A stretch of DNA of 31,371 bases from Clostridia bacterium (GTDB lineage Bacteria; Bacillota; Clostridia; Christensenellales; Aristaeellaceae). The translations under genes and the position numbers were made by a program. The notes beneath the pieces are model-generated. The model saw only the letters and a list, made by a program, of their open reading frames with translations. It did not search any database and was not told the DNA's origin. How positions within the stretch are numbered: position 1 is the stretch's first letter; each line of letters begins with the position of its first letter. Positions 1 through 6,884 of the stretch are shown here, in pieces. The stretch spans positions 1 to 31,371 of the forward strand of contig CAAGFE010000077.1 in NCBI GenBank assembly GCA_900769075.1, in the 5' to 3' direction.

Positions 1-19
1 GATTGCTTGCAATCGCCGA

Positions 20-126
20 GCGAAGCCTGGGGAAGCCGCAGGCTTACACAGGCCGGAAAAAGGTCACGCGCAGCGCGACGAGCGACAGCGAAGCCTGGGG
101 AAGCCGCAGGCTTACACAGGCCGGAA
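20..126. repeat. 39-nt perfect direct repeat, two copies, period 68
   Basis: Positions 20-58 and 88-126 are identical. Each copy contains a hairpin with arms AAGCCTG and CAGGCTT around a 9-nt loop, so the repeat unit can fold. The 29-nt spacer is unrelated to the repeat. Only two copies are visible because the window starts here; more may lie upstream. A third partial echo (GAAAGCCGCAGG) follows at about 129-140. Confidence 0.85.
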
Positions 127-224
127 TGCGAAAGCCGCAGGGGGAATGCCAAAGAGTGCATTCCCCCCGGACCCCCTCTGGCCCCTGAGGTGTTGGAAAG
201 CGGCTGCATTCGGGGCGGCTCTGG

Positions 225-274
225 CTGGAGAGGATCGCTTGAATTTCGCATGCTGCGGATGCGATCCTCTCCAG
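225..274. repeat. 14-bp perfect inverted repeat
   Basis: Arms CTGGAGAGGATCGC (225-238) and its reverse complement (261-274) flank a 22-nt loop. No T-tract follows, so it does not look like a terminator. It belongs to the palindrome-rich intergenic DNA upstream of the Rrf2 gene. Confidence 0.7.
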
Positions 275-277
275 AAT

Positions 278-448
278 CGCCGCATCGGCCCCTTTGAGGC
301 TCTGGTGCAGCCGCATGGGAGCTGGGGGACGCAGTAACTAAGCCTCCCTCACCGAGGGAGGTGGCATCCCGCTTGCGGGATGACGGAGGGAGTGGTTCGC
401 CGCATCGGCCCTTGTGAAGGCTCTGGTGCAGCCGCATGGGGGCTGGGA
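278..448. repeat. About 50-nt imperfect direct repeat flanking a CTCCCTC-type palindrome
   Basis: The segments 278-327 and 399-448 are near-identical (both run from CGCCGCATCGGCCC to GCCGCATGGG.GCTGGG, with a few differences and one small indel). Between them at 343-392 lies a module made of CTCCCTC/GAGGGAG and CATCCCGC/GCGGGATG inverted arms. Modules of this kind are familiar intergenic repeats in gut Firmicutes. The arrangement suggests a small palindromic element flanked by a duplicated segment. Confidence 0.7.
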
Positions 449-536
449 GGACGGGTGCATGCAGCGAAGCCGCCATCGAGGAAGGCGTGGTTGTGCGGCA
501 TTGTCATTGCTCAGCAAGCGAACGATTTATCCCACG

Positions 537-564
537 AAAAAAGGCTTCCCCCTTCGGAAAGCCT
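537..564 (-). terminator. Rho-independent terminator of the Rrf2 gene
   Basis: Read on the minus strand, AGGCTTTCC pairs with GGGAAGCCT across a short GAAG-type loop and is followed by a run of Ts (the A-run at 536-542 on the plus strand). It lies just past the stop codon at 572. Confidence 0.85.
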
Positions 565-571
565 GCAATGC

Positions 572-985
572 TTACTTCTTCGCCCGATCCAGAACGTCCT
601 GCAGCGTGATATCGCTAAGGTACTGGCGGATGGCCTCGTCCAGGCCCTGCCAGACGTAGAGCGTATCACAGCCGCTGCAGCGCTCACAGTGATTGGGCGA
701 CTGATCCAGACACGCCACCGGATGCATGGAGCCCTCCACCAGCTCCAGGATATCATAGAGATTGCAGTCCTTGGGCGCGACCATCAGGCGATACCCCCCC
801 TGGTGTCCCCGAACGCCCTGAAGCAGCCCCTCCTGGGACAATGTCAGCGCAATCTGCTCCAGGTACTTCTTGGACACATTCTGACGCTCGGCAATGTCCT
901 TGAGCGCAACGGGGCCGTCCTTCTGGTTGCACGCCATGTCCAGCAGCATCCGCAGCGCATAGCGTCCTTTGGTGGAAATCTTCAT
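572..985 (-). CDS. Rrf2-family transcriptional regulator with Cys cluster
   Basis: A 137-residue Rrf2/IscR-type DNA-binding protein. The N-terminal winged helix-turn-helix is clear: an MKISTKGRYALR start, the recognition region around residues 28-55, and the family hallmark RGHQGGYRL at 59-67. Four cysteines (92, 100, 103, 106) sit where IscR-like members bind an Fe-S cluster, so it may sense Fe-S status, redox or NO; this is a family-based inference. The ATG at 985 is chosen because GAGGGG lies just upstream and the protein then begins at the family-typical residue; a longer frame back to 1108 has no support. It has its own promoter and terminator and is divergent from the Fe-S-dependent TtcA-like gene, so one regulator may control both. 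Other possible roles are cysteine metabolism control (CymR-like). Confidence 0.92.
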   Translation of the reverse strand: MKISTKGRYALRMLLDMACNQKDGPVALKDIAERQNVSKKYLEQIALTLSQEGLLQGVRGHQGGYRLMVAPKDCNLYDILELVEGSMHPVACLDQSPNHCERCSGCDTLYVWQGLDEAIRQYLSDITLQDVLDRAKK

Positions 986-1024
986 CCCGCATTTCCCCTC
1001 ACCGTTTGATTCGTGAACCATCGA

Positions 1025-1054
1025 AGTATACCACACAAAGGGTAGGAATTTCAA
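1025..1054 (-). promoter_or_regulatory. SigA-type promoter of the Rrf2 gene
   Basis: On the minus strand TTGAAA (1054-1049), an 18-nt spacer, then TATACT (1030-1025) preceded by TGG, giving an extended -10. The start of transcription would fall about 35 nt before the ATG at 985. The same 110-nt interval must carry the promoter for the divergent TtcA-like gene, so regulator binding here could affect both. Confidence 0.75.
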
Positions 1055-1095
1055 CCATTCCATTCCCTTTATACGGAAAAAATACGGAGGAACCC

Positions 1096-2001
1096 ATGGC
1101 CCGTACACTCACCCCTGCCGCGCGGATTGAGCGCAGCATCCTCACCGACCTGCGGAAAACCCTGTGGAAGCCCTTTCTCGCCGCCATCAAGCAGTATGAG
1201 CTGATTCAGCCCGGGGACAGGATCGCCGTATGCATCTCCGGCGGCAAGGATTCGATGCTCCTGGCGAAGCTCTTCCAGGTGCTCCACCGGCATACGGAGA
1301 TCCCCTTTGAGCTGGAATTCATCGTCATGGATCCGGGGTACAACCCCGTCAACCGGCAGAAGATCATCGACAACGCCGCGCTGATGGAGATCCCCATCCG
1401 CATCTTCGATTCGGATATCTTCGACGCAGCCACCAACGCCGAGCGCAATCCCTGCTACCTCTGCGCCCGGATGCGCCGCGGCTTCCTCTACGGCCGCGCC
1501 CAGGAGCTGGGCTGCAACAAGATTGCCCTGGGCCATCACTTCAACGACGTGATCGAAACCACGCTGATCGGCATGTTCTACGGCAGCCAGCTGCAGGCGA
1601 TGCTGCCCAAGCTGCACAGCCGAAACTTTGCGGGCATGGAGCTGATCCGCCCGATGTACCTCATCCACGAGGACGCCATCAAGGAATGGTGCGCCATGAA
1701 CGGCCTGACCTTTATCCAGTGCGCATGCCGCTTTGTGGAGCAGCGGGATCACAGCAGCGACGGCGTGGGGGATTCCAAGCGGCAGGAGATCAAGGTGCTG
1801 CTGCGCAGGCTGCGGGAAACCAACCCCGATGTGGAGAAGAGCATCTTCAACAGCCTCCACACCGTCACGCTGGACACCTTCCCCGGCTGGAAGATTCACG
1901 GTGAGGCATACAGCTACCTGACCGAATACGACCGCTGGCCGGATACCTTCGCCGGGATGCGGAAGGCAAGCACGGAAGAAAACCGCCAGGATACGCCGTA
2001 A
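1096..2001 (+). CDS. ttcA: TtcA-like tRNA 2-thiocytidine biosynthesis protein
   Basis: A 301-residue PP-loop ATPase of the TtcA/TilS superfamily, expected to adenylate a tRNA base before sulfur insertion (s2C32 in TtcA). The PP-loop SGGKDS is at 48-53. A CxxC (C120, C123) and a later CAC (C209, C211) match the cysteines that in TtcA hold the [4Fe-4S] cluster; the HHFND motif at about 147-151 is also typical. Start at 1096 follows GGAGG at 1086-1090. The gene is divergent from an Rrf2 regulator and closed by a terminator at 2008. Substrate specificity (C32 or another position) cannot be read from sequence, so the symbol is by similarity. Confidence 0.88.
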   Translation: MARTLTPAARIERSILTDLRKTLWKPFLAAIKQYELIQPGDRIAVCISGGKDSMLLAKLFQVLHRHTEIPFELEFIVMDPGYNPVNRQKIIDNAALMEIPIRIFDSDIFDAATNAERNPCYLCARMRRGFLYGRAQELGCNKIALGHHFNDVIETTLIGMFYGSQLQAMLPKLHSRNFAGMELIRPMYLIHEDAIKEWCAMNGLTFIQCACRFVEQRDHSSDGVGDSKRQEIKVLLRRLRETNPDVEKSIFNSLHTVTLDTFPGWKIHGEAYSYLTEYDRWPDTFAGMRKASTEENRQDTP

Positions 2002-2007
2002 GGTCAT

Positions 2008-2046
2008 CGGACAAGCCGAAATGCGCTTGTCCGTTTTGCTTTTTTT
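2008..2046 (+). terminator. Rho-independent terminator after ttcA-like gene
   Basis: CGGACAAGC (2008-2016) pairs with GCTTGTCCG (2025-2033) and is followed by TTTTGCTTTTTTT. The stem is perfect over 9 bp. Confidence 0.92.
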
Positions 2047-2076
2047 GCCCGCTTATCCTTACCTTTTGCCTCCGTC

Positions 2077-2105
2077 TTGACGCACCCCACCGCTTCCTGT
2101 ATACT
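2077..2105 (+). promoter_or_regulatory. SigA-type promoter of the GH10 xylanase
   Basis: TTGACG (2077-2082), 17-nt spacer, TATACT (2100-2105). It gives the xylanase a short untranslated leader of about 45 nt and makes it a separate transcription unit. Confidence 0.8.
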
Positions 2106-2155
2106 GAAGGTATCCATCATGCGCGACAATTTCATCATCGGAAAGGAGTCCCCTC

Positions 2156-4132
2156 ATGAAGAAGTTTCTGCCCCTCCTGCTGGCGCTGGTCCTGTGCCTG
2201 TCCGTCGCGGCAGCGGAGGACACCGTCACGACCTTCGGCTTTGAATCCGGCCTGCCCGGACAGTTCCTGCAAAGCGGCTCCGCCTCCCCTGCGGTCAGCA
2301 CGGCAGTGGCCCACAGCGGCAATTCCTCCCTGCATGTGTCCGGACGCTCCGGCAACAACTGGGACGCGGTGGATCTGAACGCCAAGGCCCTGGGGATCGA
2401 CGTGTTCGTACCTGCCAAGGTCACCGCCTGGGTCTATGTGGACAGCGATGAGGAAGGCACCTTCGTCATTGCCAAGGCCGGCGGCGATTATGCCACCCTC
2501 GGCTCCGTCCGCTGCCCGGGCCGCACCTGGACGGAAATCACTGCGGCCATCAACCTTGACCAGCCGGTGAACCTCCGCTTCCAGAACCTGTCGGAAAACT
2601 GGAACAGCGCCGAATACTACCTTGACGATGTGACCGTCACCGTGGGCGAGGCGGAAGCAGCTGCCGAATCCACCGAACCGCCGGTGGACTACGCCTCTGA
2701 CTTCTCCGCCGGCACGGACGGCTGGTATGCCCGCTCCGCCGGCGGCGCGGCGGTTTCCGTGACCCAGGAGCAGGGGCTGCTGATCACCGGGCGCACCGCC
2801 ACCTGGAATTCCCCCGGGCGTGATTTCCCCCTGGTGACCGGCAAAACCTACACCTTCTCCGTCCTGGTGAAGCAGGACGAGGTGGATTCCACCGGCTTCA
2901 TCCTGTCCATCGCCCACAGCCGGGACGGCAGCGAATCCTACGAGAACCTGGCCACCTGCACCGCCAGGAAGGGCGAATGGACGCTCATGCAGTGCACCTA
3001 TGTCGCCGGACGGTACGACAAGTACGTCTTTTACATCGAGGGCGGCGCGGCGAACACCTCCTACCAGATCAAGGATTTCACCTGCGCCGAGCAGACCCAG
3101 GCCTATGGCAAGGCGGGCATTCCCAGCCTGAAGGAGGTCTACGCGGACAAGTTCGACTTCGGCACCGCCGTGTGCGCCAACGAGGTGTTGGATGCTGACC
3201 GCATGAATTTCTACAAGAGCCAGTTCAGCATTTTCACCCCCGGCAACGAGATGAAGCCCGACGCTCTGCTGGACATGGGCGAATGCATCAAGGCCTTCCG
3301 CAAAACCGGCGATCAGACCGTGGTGAAGGTCAAGTTTGACAGCTGCATCCCCCTGCTGGATTGGGCCCGGGAAAACGGCGTGAAGATTCACGGGCATGTG
3401 CTGGTCTGGCACGCCCAGACGCCCTCCACCTTCTTCCATGAGGGCTATTCCGTCAAGAACCCGCTGGCTTCCCGCGAGGTCATGCTGGCCCGCATGGAGA
3501 GCTACATCCGCCAGGTGCTGGAATGGACCCAAGAGAACTACCCCGGCGTGATCGTCTCCTGGGACGTGGTGAACGAGGCCGCCGCCGATTCCGGCCGGAA
3601 GCTGCGGGATTCCCTGTGGACGCAGGTCGTGGGCGAGGACTTCATCAACCGCGCCTTTGAATACGCCCGCAAGTACGCCGCCGAGGGCACGCTGCTGTAC
3701 TACAACGACTACAACTCCGAAGTGACCATGAAGGCCCTGGTCACCCGTGACATCGTGGACAGTCTGATTGCCGACGGCACCATCGACGGCTACGGCTTCC
3801 AGAGCCACTACACCACAGGCTCCACCAACCTGTTCTATGTGGAGGTGGCGATGAAGGAGATGGCCAAGCGTACCCTGCAGGACGGCACCCCGCTCCGTCT
3901 GCGCATCTCCGAGCTGGACGTGGGCATCCCCTCCAACACCCAGAGCAACTGGCAGACCCAGGCCCGTTTCTACAACGAGCTGTTCAACCTCTACGAGCAA
4001 TATGCGGACCAGATCGAAGCCGTCCACACCTGGGGCACGGTGGACAGCCTGAGCTGGCGGGCGGACGAATACCCGCTTCTCTTCGACGGCATGGCTCAGC
4101 CCAAGCCCGCGTTCTACGCCATTGTGGATTAA
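2156..4132 (+). CDS. Secreted endo-1,4-beta-xylanase, CBM22-CBM22-GH10
   Basis: A 658-residue extracellular xylan hydrolase. A signal peptide (about 1-20, cleavage near AAA-ED) precedes two tandem beta-sandwich modules that look like CBM22 (about 22-165 and 175-315; patterns such as HSGNSSLHVSGR and TGKTYTFSVLVK). The GH10 catalytic barrel spans about 318-658: WHAQ near 418, acid/base E474 in WDVVNEA, nucleophile E586 in ISELDVG. Retaining cleavage of internal beta-1,4-xylosyl bonds is the family activity. There is no dockerin, sorting signal or SLH domain, so the enzyme is probably free or held by its CBMs. A good ribosome site (AAAGGAG) precedes the ATG. It stands alone between its own promoter and terminator, but fits the glycan locus further right. 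Confidence 0.95.
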   Translation: MKKFLPLLLALVLCLSVAAAEDTVTTFGFESGLPGQFLQSGSASPAVSTAVAHSGNSSLHVSGRSGNNWDAVDLNAKALGIDVFVPAKVTAWVYVDSDEEGTFVIAKAGGDYATLGSVRCPGRTWTEITAAINLDQPVNLRFQNLSENWNSAEYYLDDVTVTVGEAEAAAESTEPPVDYASDFSAGTDGWYARSAGGAAVSVTQEQGLLITGRTATWNSPGRDFPLVTGKTYTFSVLVKQDEVDSTGFILSIAHSRDGSESYENLATCTARKGEWTLMQCTYVAGRYDKYVFYIEGGAANTSYQIKDFTCAEQTQAYGKAGIPSLKEVYADKFDFGTAVCANEVLDADRMNFYKSQFSIFTPGNEMKPDALLDMGECIKAFRKTGDQTVVKVKFDSCIPLLDWARENGVKIHGHVLVWHAQTPSTFFHEGYSVKNPLASREVMLARMESYIRQVLEWTQENYPGVIVSWDVVNEAAADSGRKLRDSLWTQVVGEDFINRAFEYARKYAAEGTLLYYNDYNSEVTMKALVTRDIVDSLIADGTIDGYGFQSHYTTGSTNLFYVEVAMKEMAKRTLQDGTPLRLRISELDVGIPSNTQSNWQTQARFYNELFNLYEQYADQIEAVHTWGTVDSLSWRADEYPLLFDGMAQPKPAFYAIVD

Positions 4133-4140
4133 CTCTCCCA

Positions 4141-4177
4141 CCCGGCTTTCCATGGGGAAGGCCGGGCCTTTCTGTTT
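4141..4177 (+). terminator. Rho-independent terminator of the xylanase gene
   Basis: An 11-bp stem (CCCGGCTTTCC with GGAAGGCCGGG, one G-T pair, loop ATGG) is followed by CCTTTCTGTTT, only 8 nt after the stop codon. Confidence 0.88.
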
Positions 4178-4289
4178 GGGAGGAACCGCCTCCGGGCTTT
4201 TCCCGGCTGACGCGGTTTACGCTTGGCTCGTCCGATCACCCCTTCCAATCAGCCCGCCAAATTTTTTCTGAAAAAGGCAGTTTTCCCTA

Positions 4290-4318
4290 TTGACAGAATG
4301 ACAATTCCATGCTAAGAT
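4290..4318 (+). promoter_or_regulatory. Strong promoter of the tRNA operon
   Basis: Perfect TTGACA (4290-4295), 17-nt spacer, TAAGAT (4313-4318), ending about 31 nt before the first tRNA. The upstream flank has a T-rich and A-rich tract (about 4261-4275) that could act as an UP element. Confidence 0.85.
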
Positions 4319-4349
4319 ATACAACGTCGTCACGACGGGGACGATGAAA

Positions 4350-4422
4350 GGGAGCATAGCTCAGCTGGGAGAGCATCTGCCTTACAAGCAGAGGGTCACA
4401 GGTTCGAGCCCTGTTGTTCCCA
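4350..4422 (+). tRNA. tRNA-Val (TAC)
   Basis: Complete cloverleaf: acceptor GGGAGCA with TGTTCCC (one G-T pair), D-arm GCTCAGCTGGGAGAGC, anticodon loop CTTACAA with anticodon TAC, T-loop TTCGAGC. The 3' CCA is not encoded. First gene of a five-tRNA cluster. Confidence 0.95.
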
Positions 4423-4434
4423 CACACAAACTTT

Positions 4435-4511
4435 GGCCCGGTAGCTCAGTTGGTTAGAGCGCCAGCCTGTCACGTTGGAGGTCGAGGGTTCGAGCCCCTT
4501 CCGGGTCGCCA
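4435..4511 (+). tRNA. tRNA-Asp (GTC)
   Basis: Acceptor GGCCCGG pairs with CCGGGTC; the anticodon loop carries GTC; the T-loop is TTCGAGC. This is the only gene of the cluster with an encoded 3' CCA (4509-4511). Confidence 0.96.
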
Positions 4512-4518
4512 TACATAT

Positions 4519-4591
4519 GCCTCGGTAGCTCAGTCGGTAGAGCAGTAGACTGAAAATCTACGTGTCGGTGGTTCGATTCCGCCCCGCGGCA
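4519..4591 (+). tRNA. tRNA-Phe (GAA) with an acceptor-stem mismatch
   Basis: The anticodon loop CTGAAAA (anticodon GAA), D-arm and T-arm are all normal. The acceptor arms GCCTCGG and CCGCGGC pair except at position 4, where T (4522) faces C (4587). CCA is not encoded. The mismatch is uncommon in a housekeeping tRNA and may be a base-call error or a tolerated variant. Confidence 0.92.
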
Positions 4592-4598
4592 CTTTCAT

Positions 4599-4671
4599 GC
4601 GGTAGTAGCTCAGTTGGTAGAGCGCCACCTTGCCAAGGTGGAGGTCGCGAGTCCGAGCCTCGTCTACCGCT
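4599..4671 (+). tRNA. tRNA-Gly (GCC) with an unusual T-loop
   Basis: Acceptor GCGGTAG pairs perfectly with CTACCGC and the anticodon loop TTGCCAA carries GCC. The T-loop reads TCCGAGC, so position 55, almost always T (modified to pseudouridine), is C here (4653). CCA is not encoded. Confidence 0.93.
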
Positions 4672-4714
4672 CTTTTCATAGGAGCCTCTCCTGCCCCGGC
4701 AGCGATGCTCTCCT

Positions 4715-4786
4715 GGTGCCATGGCCAAGTGGTAAGGCAAAGGTCTGCAAAACCTTCACTCCCCAGTTCAAATCTGGGTGGCACCT
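4715..4786 (+). tRNA. tRNA-Cys (GCA)
   Basis: Acceptor GGTGCCA pairs with TGGCACC; the anticodon loop CTGCAAA carries GCA; the T-loop is TTCAAAT. CCA is not encoded. Last of the five tRNAs, followed directly by the terminator. Confidence 0.95.
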
Positions 4787-4788
4787 CT

Positions 4789-4822
4789 CAAAACGCTTCG
4801 ATTCGGTTCGAGGCGTTTTTTT
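4789..4822 (+). terminator. Terminator of the tRNA operon
   Basis: AACGCTTCGA (4792-4801) pairs with TCGAGGCGTT (4808-4817) with one G-T pair, then continues into a run of seven Ts. Confidence 0.92.
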
Positions 4823-4831
4823 CGTTCCTTC

Positions 4832-4860
4832 TTGCTGATTTATCGCTGATATGGTATGAT
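4832..4860 (+). promoter_or_regulatory. Promoter of the PH-like protein gene
   Basis: TTGCTG (4832-4837), 17-nt spacer, TATGAT (4855-4860) with TGG in front, an extended -10. Confidence 0.7.
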
Positions 4861-4907
4861 AAGGCCGTATCCGATGGATCCTATCACCAATCAGGAGGAA
4901 AACGACC

Positions 4908-5267
4908 ATGACCAACAAGGAAAATTTCGCCCAGAAAATGATTTCTGCCGGCGTGTGCGATGAGCGCGGCGCGGCGTTCTGCGCCACCGCCGTCAAGCTG
5001 CCCGACGGCTCCTTCGGCATGTGCCTGCTGGGCGTGAAGGGCAACGAGCTGTCCATTTATGATACCGATATGAAGTCCAGCGTGGGCAAGCTGCTCTATA
5101 CCATTCCGCTCAAGCAGGTCACTGACCTGAACATCACAGGTGGCCTTTTCCAGGAAATTTTCAAAGGATATTCCTTCAAGTTCATCCATGACTGCTTCGT
5201 CTACAAGTTTAAGAACTGCGCCCAAAACAAGGAAGCGCTCTCCGTCATCCGCAGCGAAGCGCAGTGA
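4908..5267 (+). CDS. Small cytoplasmic protein, possible bacterial PH-like domain
   Basis: A 119-residue protein without signal peptide or membrane segment. Not firmly recognised. The alternating hydrophobic pattern (FGMCLLGVKGNELSIYD, then KLLYTIPLKQVTDLNI, then GYSFKFIHDCFVYKFKN) and a closing helix (NKEALSVIRSEA) look like a small beta-barrel capped by a helix, as in bacterial PH-like domains; that is a structural guess. Five cysteines occur in the short chain. It has a clear ribosome site (TCAGGAGG), its own promoter and a terminator 19 nt after the stop, so it is a single-gene unit. Function unknown. Confidence 0.8.
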   Translation: MTNKENFAQKMISAGVCDERGAAFCATAVKLPDGSFGMCLLGVKGNELSIYDTDMKSSVGKLLYTIPLKQVTDLNITGGLFQEIFKGYSFKFIHDCFVYKFKNCAQNKEALSVIRSEAQ

Positions 5268-5285
5268 TTCCTCCGCACATTCCCC

Positions 5286-5312
5286 ACGACCGGCTCCGGC
5301 TGGTCGTTTTTT
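5286..5312 (+). terminator. Rho-independent terminator
   Basis: ACGACCGGC pairs with GCTGGTCGT (one G-T pair) around a short loop, then a run of Ts. It closes the PH-like protein gene. Confidence 0.9.
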
Positions 5313-5322
5313 GTTCCCGCGG

Positions 5323-5349
5323 TTGACACCTTCCGCCCAACGCTATACA
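5323..5349 (+). promoter_or_regulatory. Likely promoter of the mscS region
   Basis: Perfect TTGACA (5323-5328) and TATACA (5344-5349), but with a short 15-nt spacer. It precedes the mscS start by about 45 nt and could drive the whole 5395-8348 gene row. Confidence 0.55.
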
Positions 5350-5394
5350 GATAGAAGCAACCCGACCCGATCCTTCCACCGCGAGGTACAGACG

Positions 5395-6280
5395 ATGAAC
5401 TTTGAAGCACTGATCAATACCCTGGTCGAACTGGCCTGCACCGTCGGCCTGAAACTCCTGTATGCCGCCGCTGTGCTGTTTGTGGGCCTGAAGCTGATCA
5501 AATGGCTGAAGGGCAAAATCCCCAAGCTTTCCTTCATGACCCATCTGGACGGGGGCATCCGCACCTTCCTCTCCAGTGCGATGGCCATCCTCCTGTACGT
5601 CACGCTTTTCATCAGCGTGGCGATGATCATGGGCATCCCGACAACGTCCTTCATTGCAGCGCTGGCTTCCCTCATGGCAGCCATCGGCCTGGCAATGCAG
5701 GGCTCGCTGTCACCGCCATGGACATGGAGCAGCTGCTGGCGGCATCGGCCTGGCGATGCAGGGCTCGCTGAGCAACTTCGTCGGCGGGCTGATGATCCTC
5801 ATGTTCAAGCCCTTCCGCGCCGGGGATTACATTTCCGTGCCCGACATCAACGTGGATGGCACGGTCAAGGCCATCAACGTGGTCTACACCGTGCTGCGGA
5901 CCTACGACAACATCGAGGTCACCGTGCCCAACGGCGCGCTGGCCAACGCGGTGGTGAAGGATTTGACCGCCGCCGAAACCCGCCGTGTGGATCTCTCCTT
6001 CCGGGTGGATCCCGCCACGCCCCTGGAACAGGTTGAGGGCGTGATCGCAGAGGTGCTGGCAGCCAATCCCAACGTGCTGGACGATCCTGCACCCTCCGTC
6101 GTGCTGACCGACATCACCGACAGCGCCATCGTCTACGGCGTGCGCATCTGGTGCGTGGGCGCGAAATACTGGGATACCCGCTTTGCCCTGAACCGCGCCG
6201 TCAAGCTGGCCTTTGACCAAAACGGCATCGTCACGCCCCACCAGCAGATGGACGTGCATCTGAATCAGCCCGGCAGCTGA
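5395..6280 (+). pseudogene. MscS-family mechanosensitive channel, frameshifted by a 61-bp insertion
   Basis: A small-conductance mechanosensitive channel gene whose reading frame is split. The first part (5395-5709, 105 codons) encodes the membrane helices and ends in the pore-helix motif AAIGLAMQGSL. The second part (from 5771, another frame) continues SNFVGGLMILMFKPFRAGDYI and the cytoplasmic domain, including the TVPNGALAN motif, to the stop at 6280. Removing 5710-5770 restores a 274-residue protein of normal family length. The inserted 61 bp consists of 33 unrelated nt and a second copy (5743-5770, one mismatch) of the 28 nt at 5682-5709. As written, translation leaves the family frame in the pore helix, so the channel should be inactive. 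Assembly error is a real alternative. A GAGGT site precedes the ATG. Confidence 0.85.
5682..5770. repeat. 28-nt near-perfect direct repeat inside mscS
   Basis: Copies at 5682-5709 and 5743-5770 differ at one base (A versus G) and are 61 nt apart. The pair brackets the extra DNA that breaks the channel frame. Recombination between the copies would delete exactly 61 bp and repair the gene. Confidence 0.9.
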
Positions 6281-6305
6281 ACAGCCCTGCGCAAGGAGGC
6301 CATAC

Positions 6306-6884
6306 ATGGAACTCACCGTCCGCCGCTGCCGCTGGTGCAATCCCCGCAACCCGGCATATGTTGCCTATCACGACCAGGAATGGGGCGTGCCCTGCCATGA
6401 CGATCGCGCCCTGTTTGAGCTGCTGATCCTCGAGGGCTTCCAGGCCGGACTAAGCTGGGAATGCATCCTGAACAAGCGCGAAGCCTTCCGCATGGCCTTC
6501 GACCGGTTTGACTGGGACAAGGTGGCGGCCTACGGCGAGGACAAGGCAGCAGCGCTGCTGGCCGATCCGGGGATCGTCCGCAACCGGCTGAAGATTCGCG
6601 CCGCCATCCGCAATGCTGCGGTTTTCCGCGACATCCGCGGGGAATTTGGCTCCTTCGACGCATACCTGACCCGTTTCACCGGGGGCAGCATCCTCGTGGA
6701 GCACGGCAAAACCACCAACGAGCTGTCCGACCGTATTTCCCGCGATCTCCATCGCCGCGGCATGCGCTTTGTCGGCTCCACCATCATCTACGCCTATCTG
6801 CAGGCCATCGGGGCGATCAACAGCCACGAGCCTGACTGCGATTGGTATCAGGGAGGATCGCCATGCGCCGAATCGCTTATCTGA
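6306..6884 (+). CDS. tag: DNA-3-methyladenine glycosylase I
   Basis: A 192-residue base-excision repair enzyme that removes 3-methyladenine from alkylated DNA. The sequence follows E. coli Tag closely: C8 and H22 at the N-terminus (motif YHDQEWGVP) and H174 and C178 at the C-terminus form the expected zinc site; E43 in LEGFQAGLSW corresponds to the key Glu38 of E. coli Tag. Length is normal. AAGGAGG precedes the ATG. It lies 25 nt after mscS and its end overlaps the start of the NUDIX reading frame by 22 nt, suggesting a shared transcript. Confidence 0.95.
   Translation: MELTVRRCRWCNPRNPAYVAYHDQEWGVPCHDDRALFELLILEGFQAGLSWECILNKREAFRMAFDRFDWDKVAAYGEDKAAALLADPGIVRNRLKIRAAIRNAAVFRDIRGEFGSFDAYLTRFTGGSILVEHGKTTNELSDRISRDLHRRGMRFVGSTIIYAYLQAIGAINSHEPDCDWYQGGSPCAESLI

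Larger units (their letters stand above)
1..536. other. Gene-free repeat-rich intergenic stretch
   Basis: No convincing gene lies here; the short open frames have no ribosome site, no recognisable domain and are on both strands at once. The stretch holds a 39-nt direct repeat (20-58 and 88-126), a 14-bp inverted repeat (225-238 with 261-274), a CTCCCTC-type palindromic module (343-392) and a roughly 50-nt imperfect direct repeat (278-327 and 399-448). It ends at the terminator of the Rrf2 gene. Confidence 0.7.

Noticed and set aside
20..126. Possible CRISPR repeats
   Set aside because: Only two copies, with a repeat longer than the spacer, internal palindromes that continue into other repeat types, and no cas genes in the window.
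986..1095. TTGATT/TATACC as a promoter for the TtcA-like gene (1006-1032)
   Set aside because: The spacer is only 15 nt and the boxes are weak; the same bases are better explained as the minus-strand promoter of the Rrf2 gene.
5395..6036. Reading the mscS first frame as a complete 213-residue gene
   Set aside because: After residue 105 the product is Arg/His-rich frame-shifted sequence, while the true MscS cytoplasmic domain continues in another frame.
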